From Terriglobales bacterium (lineage in GTDB: Bacteria > Acidobacteriota > Terriglobia > Terriglobales > Acidobacteriaceae): 64,000 nucleotides of DNA. The position numbers and the translations under genes were made by a program. Shown piece by piece: positions 54,594-63,057 of this stretch. The notes below the pieces were generated by a model that worked only from the letters and a program-made list of their open reading frames with translations, did not search any database and was not told where the DNA came from. How positions within the stretch are numbered: position 1 is the stretch's first letter; each line of letters begins with the position of its first letter. The stretch is taken from positions 1 through 64,000 of the forward strand of contig DASRFG010000017.1 in NCBI GenBank assembly GCA_035651655.1, written 5' to 3'.

Positions 54594-55349
54594 TCACCGA
54601 ACGTAAAGGCACCCATTCTGCCTTAACCACTTTGCAGGTTGAGAAGGCAAGAATTGGATGATGCTGACGGGAAGGCCTATAAATTGTGGGTCGTTCCTGG
54701 CACCAACTTCCATTAACGAATCAATAACCTTTACGCCGTCCATGTTAAAAAGCTCGTCATGAGACCGAACATAGGTTGCGGCGGCAGCTGACCCCATGAC
54801 TCGTATGCACCACTCTCCCTGTTCACAAATACGCTCGACAGGTTTAGCGGTAACCTTCGTCCCGACAAAAGGAAAGTCCAAACTGTACACAGCAAATGTG
54901 GTGCTTGGGTAAGGCACAATTACAAGAGTCAGGATGCTTCTGTCATGTAAGAGGTAGTTGTAAAGCGCTCGGTCTTTACGTTTGATGAATGCCGCTTCTC
55001 TCTGCAGGGGGGCGATAAGTCGCGCACGAAGAGATTGTAGCAACTGCTCTGGTGTGCCGCTGTTGTTCGCGAGAGCTTTTTCCACAATTCTTTCGACATT
55101 GAAGCCGCTTATGTTGTCGCTATAGAGGCCCGTCGATGCAAAAAAAAGATTGTGGGACTGGTGGATTTTGCACGCTAGCTCGGCTCCGGGATTTTGCCCG
55201 ATCCTGGAGTATCTACTATCTGCTCCAATGAGAATCATGTTGGGCGCAGAGAGCACAACAAGCTCCGTTGCGCTACCGCCGCAAGCCAACAGTACCAACA
55301 GTAAGGAGGCCTTAACCCTCGTCTTGATCATCTCAACGCAGGGTAGCAT
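54594..55349 (-). CDS. exported Ntn-hydrolase-like protein (proteasome-subunit-like pattern)
   Basis: 251 residues with a signal peptide (ASLLLVLLACGGSATELV). The mature start ELVVLSAPNMILIGADSRYS, then KIHQSHNLFFASTGLY, resembles the N-terminal strands of proteasome beta-type or peptidase T1-like Ntn hydrolases (xxVVxxADSRxT, KIxxIxxxxxxAxxGxx). I see no obvious catalytic Thr, Ser or Cys at the mature N-terminus, so activity is doubtful. Start at either of two Met codons six residues apart. It lies alone and divergent from the next two genes, in a less GC-rich segment. Confidence 0.5.
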   Translation of the reverse strand: MLPCVEMIKTRVKASLLLVLLACGGSATELVVLSAPNMILIGADSRYSRIGQNPGAELACKIHQSHNLFFASTGLYSDNISGFNVERIVEKALANNSGTPEQLLQSLRARLIAPLQREAAFIKRKDRALYNYLLHDRSILTLVIVPYPSTTFAVYSLDFPFVGTKVTAKPVERICEQGEWCIRVMGSAAAATYVRSHDELFNMDGVKVIDSLMEVGARNDPQFIGLPVSIIQFLPSQPAKWLRQNGCLYVR

Positions 55350-55504
55350 TCTCCTCCAAGGGCAACGCCAAGAATAGCAATTTTTGTTGGGGTGGGAATT
55401 ACAAATTTAGAAGTAGCTGATGCAAGCAACTCGTTGAGTAGCAATCTCTTGCAGTAGAATGCCTAGCGCAAATTTTTCCACTATAATCATTGTTCCCGAA
55501 GAAC

Positions 55505-55855
55505 ATGCGCAAGGCGACAATAATTGCGGCCATCATAACGTCCGTTGCCCTGATTGTGGCGGCGCTGATAGGAATCTTTCCCTCCTTCCGGGATCACAAG
55601 ATGATACCCGAATCCGTCGTTGTCGCTGGAATTGTGGTTAATCAAGATACGAATCAAGGTATAGGTCAAGCCATAATTACAATAGCAGGCCGAACCGAGC
55701 AGTACGTAACGGAGGACTCGGGGAACTTCAGGATTGATCTGCGCACAGCGTCAAAGCCTCTTCGCCTGCACGTCACTAAGAGCGGTTTTAAACCGGCTGA
55801 CACCAGCGTAAACCCTCCCGCCGAAAGTCTAGTGCTACAGCTTCAGAAACAATGA
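55505..55855 (+). CDS. membrane-anchored carboxypeptidase-regulatory-like protein
   Basis: 116 residues. One N-terminal transmembrane helix (IIAAIITSVALIVAALIGIF) is followed by an Ig-like domain of the carboxypeptidase-regulatory type (VVAGIVVNQDTNQGIGQAII, then YVTEDSGNFRIDLRTASKPL). GAAGAA precedes the ATG. The stop overlaps the next gene's ATG (ATGA), so the two form a unit. Function unknown. Confidence 0.7.
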   Translation: MRKATIIAAIITSVALIVAALIGIFPSFRDHKMIPESVVVAGIVVNQDTNQGIGQAIITIAGRTEQYVTEDSGNFRIDLRTASKPLRLHVTKSGFKPADTSVNPPAESLVLQLQKQ

Positions 55856-57504
55856 GAAAGTATTCCCGAGCAGCGGTTGTGCTGTTTACCCTGGTGCTCC
55901 TAGTCTTTGCCGACGCTCAGGTGCAAAAGAGGCTGACAATGTCCGGCGTTGTCAGCGATCAGCAGTCCCACGCCCCAGTTGAGGGTGCTGCAATTACCCT
56001 TGTTGGAAATCAAGCCAATCTGGGTACGACCGATCGAGAAGGTTCCTTTGTCCTGAACCTATCTGTAGGGGTACAGGAAGGCAGCTCCGTTCGCATTCGC
56101 GTGGAAAAGGCCGGTTATAAGGTGTACGACAAGTGGGTAGCCGTCTCCACCACCATTCCACTTCAGGTTCCATTGGAGCCGCTATCACCGCGGGCCCCTG
56201 TCAAGCACACGGATAGCGCTCATTTCGGTGAAGTTAATATCAAGATGCCGAGAGATGGATGGATGGCTGAGTGGGGTGCCAAACCACCGAATGTAGTGCG
56301 CGTCGTGGCGAGAGCAGAGCCATTCCTTCCATATAGAGGGGCTGTCCATCTAATGTTGATATGCCGAGTAGTTGATAACACAATTGACGAGATGCAGGAC
56401 ACAGCAATTGAAAAGAGTGTCTTATTTTCTCCGACACAAGCGCAGTTTGAAATGGAGATGACGCTAAGTCAGTCTTTTCTACAGCGGGCCTCGACGCATG
56501 CCCCTCAGATGGCACATGTCTCTTTGGTCTTTCTGCCGAGAAATGCTAATCCGGCCAATATCCTGAAATTGGCCGATGTTGAACGTGTTGGCGGCTCGAT
56601 CCTAATAACAAATGGTTTTGGTCTGGCATTGGCATCCCAAATCGAAAGGACAGGAAACATCAATCAGAGCGGAGGCGGAAACAATGCGGTAATCGGCAAT
56701 GGCAATGTGGTTGGGAATACGCTAAATCTGCCTGGGCCCGTCGCTCCGAACGACCCTATTTTCCCCAACAGCATCGACTTGCAGGTGGCCGAATGGATGA
56801 TTCAAGAAACAAAGAAGATAAACGATAAGGAGCACGAATGCCAGTACACACGGCGTCGGGAACTTGACGCAGGTGCCAGCGGGGAGGGCGCTAAATTTTC
56901 CTTTTGGAGCGAGATAAGGGAATGCTGTGCCGCAGAGACTCAAAAGTTACATGACTCGATCTTGAATCGCCTTCCGTCTGCGAAGGAAGGTGAGGGTGAG
57001 TTCAGTTATGAGCAGCACTTCAAAAGGAATCTCCGTCCCGACCAAACACCGAGTGAGTGTGGCGTAGCACTGTGGGTGACAGAGTATCTGGAAAGAATGG
57101 GAAAAAAACTAAAACTACAAGTCGCTCCACGGCCCGACCCGAAAGAACTTCGATTCTCGGAAGGACAAGTACCTGCCAATGACAAAGGCCTTTCCTATGC
57201 GATGGTGGCTACGATTCAGACTGATACGAGGTTGCCACCCGGGTACATTGTCGTGGAACTTGACACTATGGAGGACCTCGCGAGTACAGGATGTGACCTA
57301 TGCGAGAGGGAACCGTTTATTCCCAACAATCGAGACCCGGATAATACAGAACTCACAGAGTACATCGCACAGTTGTCGCAACGCCGGGTATTGGGAGGAG
57401 TTTGGAAACTGCAAAAGAGTTTTACGCCTGACAACCCATTTCATTTTGGTGCTGAGGGGAGTAAGCCAGTTCACGTGAAGAAAGTGATGTTCTTTGCAGA
57501 ATAG
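55852..57504 (+). CDS. exported carboxypeptidase-regulatory domain protein with unrecognised C-terminal part
   Basis: 550 residues. Signal peptide (AAVVLFTLVLLVFADAQ), then a CarboxypepD_reg-like domain (~20-105: TMSGVVSDQQSHAPVEGAAI, TTDREGSFVL). A beta-rich middle part follows. A short Asn/Gly-rich stretch (GNINQSGGGNNAVIGNGNVV) separates it from a C-terminal ~270-residue region with several Cys (CCAAET, CDLCER) that I do not recognise. It is preceded by an ATGA overlap with the membrane protein gene. Confidence 0.72.
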   Translation: MRKYSRAAVVLFTLVLLVFADAQVQKRLTMSGVVSDQQSHAPVEGAAITLVGNQANLGTTDREGSFVLNLSVGVQEGSSVRIRVEKAGYKVYDKWVAVSTTIPLQVPLEPLSPRAPVKHTDSAHFGEVNIKMPRDGWMAEWGAKPPNVVRVVARAEPFLPYRGAVHLMLICRVVDNTIDEMQDTAIEKSVLFSPTQAQFEMEMTLSQSFLQRASTHAPQMAHVSLVFLPRNANPANILKLADVERVGGSILITNGFGLALASQIERTGNINQSGGGNNAVIGNGNVVGNTLNLPGPVAPNDPIFPNSIDLQVAEWMIQETKKINDKEHECQYTRRRELDAGASGEGAKFSFWSEIRECCAAETQKLHDSILNRLPSAKEGEGEFSYEQHFKRNLRPDQTPSECGVALWVTEYLERMGKKLKLQVAPRPDPKELRFSEGQVPANDKGLSYAMVATIQTDTRLPPGYIVVELDTMEDLASTGCDLCEREPFIPNNRDPDNTELTEYIAQLSQRRVLGGVWKLQKSFTPDNPFHFGAEGSKPVHVKKVMFFAE

Positions 57505-57702
57505 CCACTAATCCGTTCGCAATTGCTTCGCCATACAATGACAGCAATCCCAGGAGCGGGTGCATTCCGCGTTCTAAAGACTATATTCTTTGATCCCGTA
57601 CGTATTTGGGCCCGAGAAACAACGCGCTCACCCTCCCGAACATTTTCCTCTGAAAACTCAAATTTCAAATTTCCAGCGGGCGGTACATAGAATATCTCGA
57701 AT

Positions 57703-57723
57703 TTCTCTGTGACTCTGTGGTGA
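57703..57723 (-). repeat. inverted relative of the 54345 motif
   Basis: On the complement TCACCACAGAGTCACAGAGAA, an imperfect match to TCACCACCGAGACACAAAGG at 54345-54364. The two arms point inward and enclose the three-gene segment. Motifs of this kind are dispersed in many environmental genomes. Confidence 0.55.
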
Positions 57724-57730
57724 ATTCGGT

Positions 57731-59323
57731 TTAGCGCTTGAGCAAATCCACGGGCTCTTGAACATCTTTCACGCGGAAGTATTTCGTTAGCGCGGGGTAT
57801 TTACTCGCAACTTCCTCGAACATGGCGTAAGCCACTTTGCGATAGGAGACGTGGCCGGCAGGTGTGGTACGCAATTCTGCAATGTACAGCGCTTCCGCAA
57901 AATCCATCTTGAACAACGTCCGTTTACGGTAGGCCAACGGGACCAGGTATTCCGCCTCCGGCGATTCCGCCACCCCGTTGCCACTTGCCTTGGACATCAC
58001 AGACGTGATCTGGCCGGCGGCATCGGTCACGTTTTTCATAACCCCCTGGTAGCGGCCAGTAAGGCCTGCGGCCTCAATTTCCGGTGGCATGTCGAAACCA
58101 TGGGCAAAGGTAAAGCCTTGCATGATCTGGACGCAGCGGCGGTGACGATGCATGTCACGGAACCCGCCAATATCCATAAGGATGTCGAAGCGGAACCGCT
58201 GTCCCGCGGCAAACGGGCGCAGCAGCTCGTCATGCGGCCCACGGTGCCGCAGGCCTAGATCAATCAGCTCCTGGCGCCTCGCCCCACTTAGCGGCTCTAC
58301 TTGAGCGCGAATTTGCCGGTAAGGATAGTTGCAATACTCATATAGGAGGGTTGTAGCCAGTTCGACTTCCAGGGGATCGTCGTCGAGTAATTCGACCGAG
58401 CGCACCGGATCAACCGGTGCGTTCCTCATCAACTCGACTGCCGCCTTACGAAGCTCGCGACGGGTTTCAACCTCATAGTTATTTGGGTCAGCGTACTTCA
58501 CCAAGGTGGGCGCCACGCGTACCGGCTTGAGTAGCTCCGCAGCAGCACGATCGCCAAGCTCCGAATCAAGGGAGCGGATTTGCTCCACCAGCGCCCTCCA
58601 CGTCTCCTGGTTGACGTTGTAAGCCGGATTCAATGCCGCCTCTTTCAGCAACCCGCCAAGCCGCCGCACCTCAGGGTGCGTATGCGAGAGCAGGCGCGCA
58701 ACCTGCGACTCCAGAGTGCGGGCATTCACGATCTCGCCCAACGACGTGTTGGTCGCCAATGGCAGCAGATACCGTGACACATCGAAAGCGCGGGCACGCA
58801 GGGTGCGCTCGTATGCCTCGGGCTTCATCTCCGGGGGGCGAGGAGTTATATCGCGAAGGTGTTCAAAGGTCTGGTTGGAAAAAAAGTCGTACTCCGCGAA
58901 AAGCTTGTCCATGGCCTCACGGTACAGCCGCACCGCTTCCGCATTGCCACCAAATTCGGGGACGTAGTAGCCGCTCTTGCGAAAATCCTGATAACGGGTG
59001 GAGCGCTCCTGCCCGTCCCATCGTTGCTCGTCAACCAGCGCGATCGCCGCCAGAATGGAAAGCCGTTCAACCGCCAAAGCGATATGGGCCAGATCGGCAA
59101 TGGACCGGTGCCCATACTGGAAGTAAAAGGTGTTGAGGAATTTTTCTGCCTTCTGCTGGCTGATCTCGCGCAGCGACTCCTTCATGGAAAGCGCGGAGCG
59201 CGAGTATTTGGCCATCGCATAGGCCTGCACTTCGGGCTCGGCGCCATGCACCGCATAAACTTCGGTGGAAGTTGCGGGCTCCGGACGAGGAACTTCCGGG
59301 GATGGTTTAGCGGGCTCAGACAT
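57731..59323 (-). CDS. thyX: FAD-dependent thymidylate synthase, double-length form
   Basis: 530 residues, about twice a normal ThyX. The first half holds QYGHRSIADLAHIALAVERL and QRWDGQERSTRYQDFRKSGY, a ThyX-like RxRS-type nucleotide site. The second half holds RFDILMDIGGFRDMHRHRRC and LYIAELRTTPAGHVSYRKVA, the typical C-terminal half of ThyX. It converts dUMP to dTMP with FAD, NADPH and methylene-tetrahydrofolate. Which half is catalytic cannot be told here. Tandem ThyX of this kind occurs in Acidobacteria and the Deinococcus-Thermus group, as I recall. Confidence 0.8.
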   Translation of the reverse strand: MSEPAKPSPEVPRPEPATSTEVYAVHGAEPEVQAYAMAKYSRSALSMKESLREISQQKAEKFLNTFYFQYGHRSIADLAHIALAVERLSILAAIALVDEQRWDGQERSTRYQDFRKSGYYVPEFGGNAEAVRLYREAMDKLFAEYDFFSNQTFEHLRDITPRPPEMKPEAYERTLRARAFDVSRYLLPLATNTSLGEIVNARTLESQVARLLSHTHPEVRRLGGLLKEAALNPAYNVNQETWRALVEQIRSLDSELGDRAAAELLKPVRVAPTLVKYADPNNYEVETRRELRKAAVELMRNAPVDPVRSVELLDDDPLEVELATTLLYEYCNYPYRQIRAQVEPLSGARRQELIDLGLRHRGPHDELLRPFAAGQRFRFDILMDIGGFRDMHRHRRCVQIMQGFTFAHGFDMPPEIEAAGLTGRYQGVMKNVTDAAGQITSVMSKASGNGVAESPEAEYLVPLAYRKRTLFKMDFAEALYIAELRTTPAGHVSYRKVAYAMFEEVASKYPALTKYFRVKDVQEPVDLLKR

Positions 59324-59600
59324 GGGGAAATCGAATACTACTTCGGCCTGAGCGTGGGCGCAAATGTTCGGGTGTACACCTTTATAAGAAATTCAAAGGT
59401 CCACCGCCCACAACTGCGCCAGCGATGCCTGCAGCGCCGCCGCCTCCCGACGGCAGCGATCTCTGATTTTTTCCTGGCAGCAATATAAATCCGCCTGCAC
59501 CCAACCAGTGCCGGCGGATTTTTTGGGACTAGCTGCACCTGCGTGTGCTGCCAGCTGGGCGTGCGACTAATTAGTCCTTATATATAATGCGTTCCTCTTG
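59324..59600. other. divergent region upstream of thyX and the membrane protein gene
   Basis: Carries a strong hairpin with a T tract on the plus strand (see next entry). TATAAT at 59583-59588 lies about 12 bp before the ATG at 59601; it could be a -10 element, but I see no -35 partner. Confidence 0.4.
59488..59524 (+). terminator. Rho-independent terminator without an upstream gene
   Basis: AATCCGCC (59488-59495) pairs with GGCGGATT (59513-59520); an inner GCAC/GTGC pairing extends it, and six T residues end it (59519-59524). No plus-strand gene lies between the thyX start (59323) and this site, so it may end a small transcript or an antisense RNA from the thyX 5' end. Confidence 0.75.
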
Positions 59601-61223
59601 ATGGCGTCTCACAAGGGAAACCAACCTCAGGCTGTCAGATTAGGACTCGTCTTCCTGGGCGCGTTTCTGATCTTTTCAGTAGCTTTGTGGCTGACCCGAC
59701 CAGATAACCGTTGGAACCTGGTTCAGAACTTCGCGATGCTGTTCTTCGTGACCGTTCTGTTGTCCCAACTGCTTTTCCGAGAACAAGCTGCTCAAGAAAT
59801 TTCGTCTTCAGAGGGGAACGACAAGCCCGGATTGCTTTTGGCATTGGGAATGGGCGCTCTCGTCTATCTCCCGGCGTTGTCCGTGTATTTCGTCAGTGAC
59901 GATTTCGTCCACCTGCAAAAAGCCAGCGCGCCCTTGCTGCGCATTATCCGGGAGCAGTTTACGCAAGGTCAGGTTGAACCCTCCGGTTATCACCTGTTCT
60001 TTCGCCCGCTCGGGTTCGCGAGTTTAGCATTGGACTACCGGCTGTGGCACACCTGGGCGCCGGGGCATCATCTGGTCAACATTCTTTTACATCTCTGCGT
60101 CATCGCTGGCATTTTTTTCTTTTGCCGCGCGCTGGAGCTTCCCACAAGCTTCGCTACCACGGCGGCTTTGCTGTTCGCTGTTTTGCCGATCAATGTTCAG
60201 GCAGTCACATATATTGCGGCCCGTTTCGACATGCTGGCGACCGCCCTCACAGTCTGGGCACTGGTGTTCTACGCGCGATTTCGGATACGCGGCCTGAAAA
60301 CCGCCTATGGCTTCGCCCTGGGATTGTTCCTGCTTGCCACTTGCGCGAAGGAAAGCGCCTATGTGCTTCCTTTCCTGCTTCTATTGGTTGAATTTTTCTT
60401 GCTGCGGCGATTACACCTAAAACCAGTTTTGGGATTCGTAGCCGTGGCCGCATTGAGCTTTCTTTATCGCCTTCACACCTTGCAAGGGATTGGCGGATAC
60501 CAGATGGCTGGCGGCTCCACCGCCGCATTGACGATCGGACGCAAGACCTTGACCGCATTGTTCGTGCGCGCGCCGAGCGAGGCTTTGCTGGGCTACAACT
60601 GGTTCGCGCCCAGCGCAAATCGATTTGTGCTGCTGGCGGCTGCTACCACAGCTTTGCTCTTCGCCATGGCAACCACGGTCAAGGTGCCCGCGGACATGCG
60701 CCGCTACATTTGGTTCAGCCTGTGCTGGCTCATAATTACGCCGTTGCCGGCGCATTCGCTGCTGTGGAACCGAGATGAATCCCTGCTGCTTTCGCGGGTC
60801 ATTTACCTGCCGGCGATTGGAGTGGCCTTGTTGCTGGCCACAATGCTGCAGGGGATTTCAGAGCGCCGCCTGCGCCAAGTCTTAACCGGTGCGCTCACAG
60901 TGCTCTTCATATTGGGACTGTCACATAACCTCTCAGCCTGGCGCGCCAATTCGCGCATTACTAGAGAACTCCTCGCCGATCTCAAGAGGATCGATCCCTC
61001 TCCGCCTGCAGGCGCCGAGTTTGTAATACTGGGCCTGCCAGACCAAGTTTACGGAGTTCGTTTCTTCTACAACGGCCTCACCGACGCGGTGCAACTCGAC
61101 TATGGCCGTAGCGATTTGACAGCGCGCCGCTCCGCGACGATTGCTCCGTCTTCCGCCCGGCCGGTCATCAACCTGCAATGGTCCGGCGGAAACGAGGGTC
61201 GACTGCTTCGAGCAAGTCCGTAA
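59601..61223 (+). CDS. multi-pass membrane protein, GT-C/O-mannosyltransferase-like
   Basis: About 540 residues with ten or more hydrophobic helices. YFVSDDFVHLQKASAPLLRI is an Asp-rich first loop, followed by PLGFASLALDYRLWHTWAPG, HHLVNILLHL, then LPINVQAVTYIAARFDMLAT. This resembles the PMT_2/TMTC-type GT-C membrane proteins that use lipid-linked sugars, with a soluble C-terminal ~90 residues. TTG at 59598 is an alternative start. Confidence 0.75.
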   Translation: MASHKGNQPQAVRLGLVFLGAFLIFSVALWLTRPDNRWNLVQNFAMLFFVTVLLSQLLFREQAAQEISSSEGNDKPGLLLALGMGALVYLPALSVYFVSDDFVHLQKASAPLLRIIREQFTQGQVEPSGYHLFFRPLGFASLALDYRLWHTWAPGHHLVNILLHLCVIAGIFFFCRALELPTSFATTAALLFAVLPINVQAVTYIAARFDMLATALTVWALVFYARFRIRGLKTAYGFALGLFLLATCAKESAYVLPFLLLLVEFFLLRRLHLKPVLGFVAVAALSFLYRLHTLQGIGGYQMAGGSTAALTIGRKTLTALFVRAPSEALLGYNWFAPSANRFVLLAAATTALLFAMATTVKVPADMRRYIWFSLCWLIITPLPAHSLLWNRDESLLLSRVIYLPAIGVALLLATMLQGISERRLRQVLTGALTVLFILGLSHNLSAWRANSRITRELLADLKRIDPSPPAGAEFVILGLPDQVYGVRFFYNGLTDAVQLDYGRSDLTARRSATIAPSSARPVINLQWSGGNEGRLLRASP

Positions 61224-61317
61224 CGGCGTAATCCGCGCCGATTGCAAACCGTCTGGTGACACTAGCGCGCCCCACTGGTTCGACGCCCGCAACCCACTTA
61301 TGGGAATATCTCTGCCT

Positions 61318-62079
61318 ATGCGATTGGCGGGCAAGGTAGTGCTTATTACCGGCGGAACTTCCGGCATGGGCCGGGCCACAGCATTGCTTTTCGCGCGCGA
61401 GGGAGCACAGGTGTCAATCACCGGCCGCAACCAGGAGCGCGGACGCGATGTGGTGGATGAAATCTGCAAGCTTGGCGGGCAAGCATCGTTCACGCTCTGT
61501 GACGTGCGTTTTGCCGCCCAGTGCCGAAGGGCGATAGTTGAAACCCTGCGGGTCTTCGGCAGAATTGACGTGCTGTTCAACAATGCCGGCGTCTACTACC
61601 CAAACACTGCTTTGGAGTGCAGCGAAGAAGAATGGGACCTCACCATGGACATCAACCTGAAAGGCGCATTCCTGATGTCAAAGTTTGTTTTGCCGGGCAT
61701 GATCGCCCAGGGCAGCGGCGTCATCATCAATAACAGCTCGGGGTGGGGCTTGGTGGGCGGCGACAGAGCCGTCTCTTACTGCGCATCCAAAGGGGGCATG
61801 GTTCTCATGACGAAAGCCATGGCGGTTGACCATGGCCGGCAGGGAATTCGGGTGAATTGCATTTGTCCTGGTGATGTGGAAACGCCCATGCTCCCGGAAG
61901 ACGCCAGGCAGCGCGGAATGCGGCTGGAAGATTACATGGCGGGCGCCGCCAACCGCCCCATGGGAAGAGTAGGCACTGCCGACGAAATCGCTAAAGCCGC
62001 CCTCTTCCTGGCTTCTGACGATTCCTCTTTTATGACCGGAGCCACACTGGTAGTAGACGGCGGCGGCACCGCCGACTAA
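61318..62079 (+). CDS. short-chain dehydrogenase/reductase
   Basis: 253 residues, classical SDR. The nucleotide site is VVLITGGTSGMGRATALLFA, then DVLFNNAGVYYPN (NNAG), INNSSGWGLVGGDRAVSYCA with SYCASKG (catalytic Ser, Tyr and Lys) and IRVNCICPGDVETPML. A C-terminal GATLVVDGGGTAD closes it. The Met at 61318 opens the conserved strand; Met at 61300 or further upstream frames are also possible. A 15-bp hairpin follows. Confidence 0.92.
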   Translation: MRLAGKVVLITGGTSGMGRATALLFAREGAQVSITGRNQERGRDVVDEICKLGGQASFTLCDVRFAAQCRRAIVETLRVFGRIDVLFNNAGVYYPNTALECSEEEWDLTMDINLKGAFLMSKFVLPGMIAQGSGVIINNSSGWGLVGGDRAVSYCASKGGMVLMTKAMAVDHGRQGIRVNCICPGDVETPMLPEDARQRGMRLEDYMAGAANRPMGRVGTADEIAKAALFLASDDSSFMTGATLVVDGGGTAD

Positions 62080-62108
62080 ATAGTCTAGCTATCCCCATTC
62101 CTGTAACG

Positions 62109-62150
62109 GAGTGGTCCGGCCTTCCGGAAAAGTGAAAGGCCGGGCCACTC
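62109..62150. terminator. long hairpin between convergent genes
   Basis: A stem of 15 base pairs, one of them G-U (GAGTGGTCCGGCCTT 62109-62123 with 62136-62150), closes a 12-base loop. It lies between the SDR stop (62079) and the hydrolase stop (62155) and could end transcription from both sides, although no long T tract follows. Confidence 0.6.
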
Positions 62151-62154
62151 GTCA

Positions 62155-62997
62155 TTACGCGGCTACTCTCGCTTCAGCTTTGAGAAACGCGAGCAGGTCG
62201 GTGTTAATCGTGGCGGCCTCAGTCGTGGGCATGCCGTGAGGAAAGCCCTTGTAGGTTTTCAATGTGCTATTCCTCAGCAACTTTGCCGACAACGGTGCGG
62301 AATCGGCATAAGGCACGATCTGATCGTCATCGCCATGCATTACCAGGACTGGAACTGTGATCTTCTTTAGATCTTCGGTGAAGTCCGTTTGGGAGAAGGC
62401 GACAATGCCGTCATAGTGCGCCTTGGCTCCTCCCATCATTCCCTGACGCCACCAATTCCAGATCACCGCCTGGGATGGTTTCGCGCCAGGCCGGTTGTAG
62501 CCATAGAACGGTCCCGCCGGCAAATCGTAGTAGAACTGAGCCCTGTTGGCGGCGAGTTGTGCCTGGAGGTCGTCAAACACGGCCTTAGGCAGCCCGCCTG
62601 GATTGGCCGCAGTCTTCACCATTAACGGTGGGACCGCGCTGAGGATCGCCGCTTTTGCGACGCGGTCTTGTCCGTGTCGCGCTATGTAGTGCACAACTTC
62701 ACCACCGCCAGTCGAGTGGCCGACGTGGATCGCGTCCTTGAGGTCAAGATGTGCGGTCAGCGCCGCCAGATCGTCGGCGTAATGGTCCATGTCATGGCCC
62801 TCAGCGGTTTGCGAGGAGCGGCCATGTCCGCGCCGGTCGTGGGCTATAACGCGATAGCCGTGCTTGAGGAAGAACAACATTTGCGTGTCCCAATCGTCGG
62901 CTGAAAGCGGCCAGCCATGTGAGAAAACAATCGGCTGCCCGGATCCCCAGTCTTTGTAGTAAATCGTGGTGCCATCTTTGACTGTAATCGTGCTCAT
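62155..62997 (-). CDS. alpha/beta hydrolase, non-heme chloroperoxidase-like
   Basis: 280 residues. [20 protein letters not shown] is the oxyanion region, the nucleophile elbow is [18 protein letters not shown], the acid Asp in [12 protein letters not shown] and the His in [11 protein letters not shown]. It is of the group often annotated as non-heme haloperoxidases or esterases. Met at 62997 has AAGGAG in front; the frame is open to 63054. Confidence 0.92.
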   Translation of the reverse strand: MSTITVKDGTTIYYKDWGSGQPIVFSHGWPLSADDWDTQMLFFLKHGYRVIAHDRRGHGRSSQTAEGHDMDHYADDLAALTAHLDLKDAIHVGHSTGGGEVVHYIARHGQDRVAKAAILSAVPPLMVKTAANPGGLPKAVFDDLQAQLAANRAQFYYDLPAGPFYGYNRPGAKPSQAVIWNWWRQGMMGGAKAHYDGIVAFSQTDFTEDLKKITVPVLVMHGDDDQIVPYADSAPLSAKLLRNSTLKTYKGFPHGMPTTEAATINTDLLAFLKAEARVAA

Positions 62998-63057
62998 ATA
63001 TTTTCTCCTTTTGTCTTGGAGATGTTGAAGAGAATCTCCGAGGTTTAGACGCAACGC

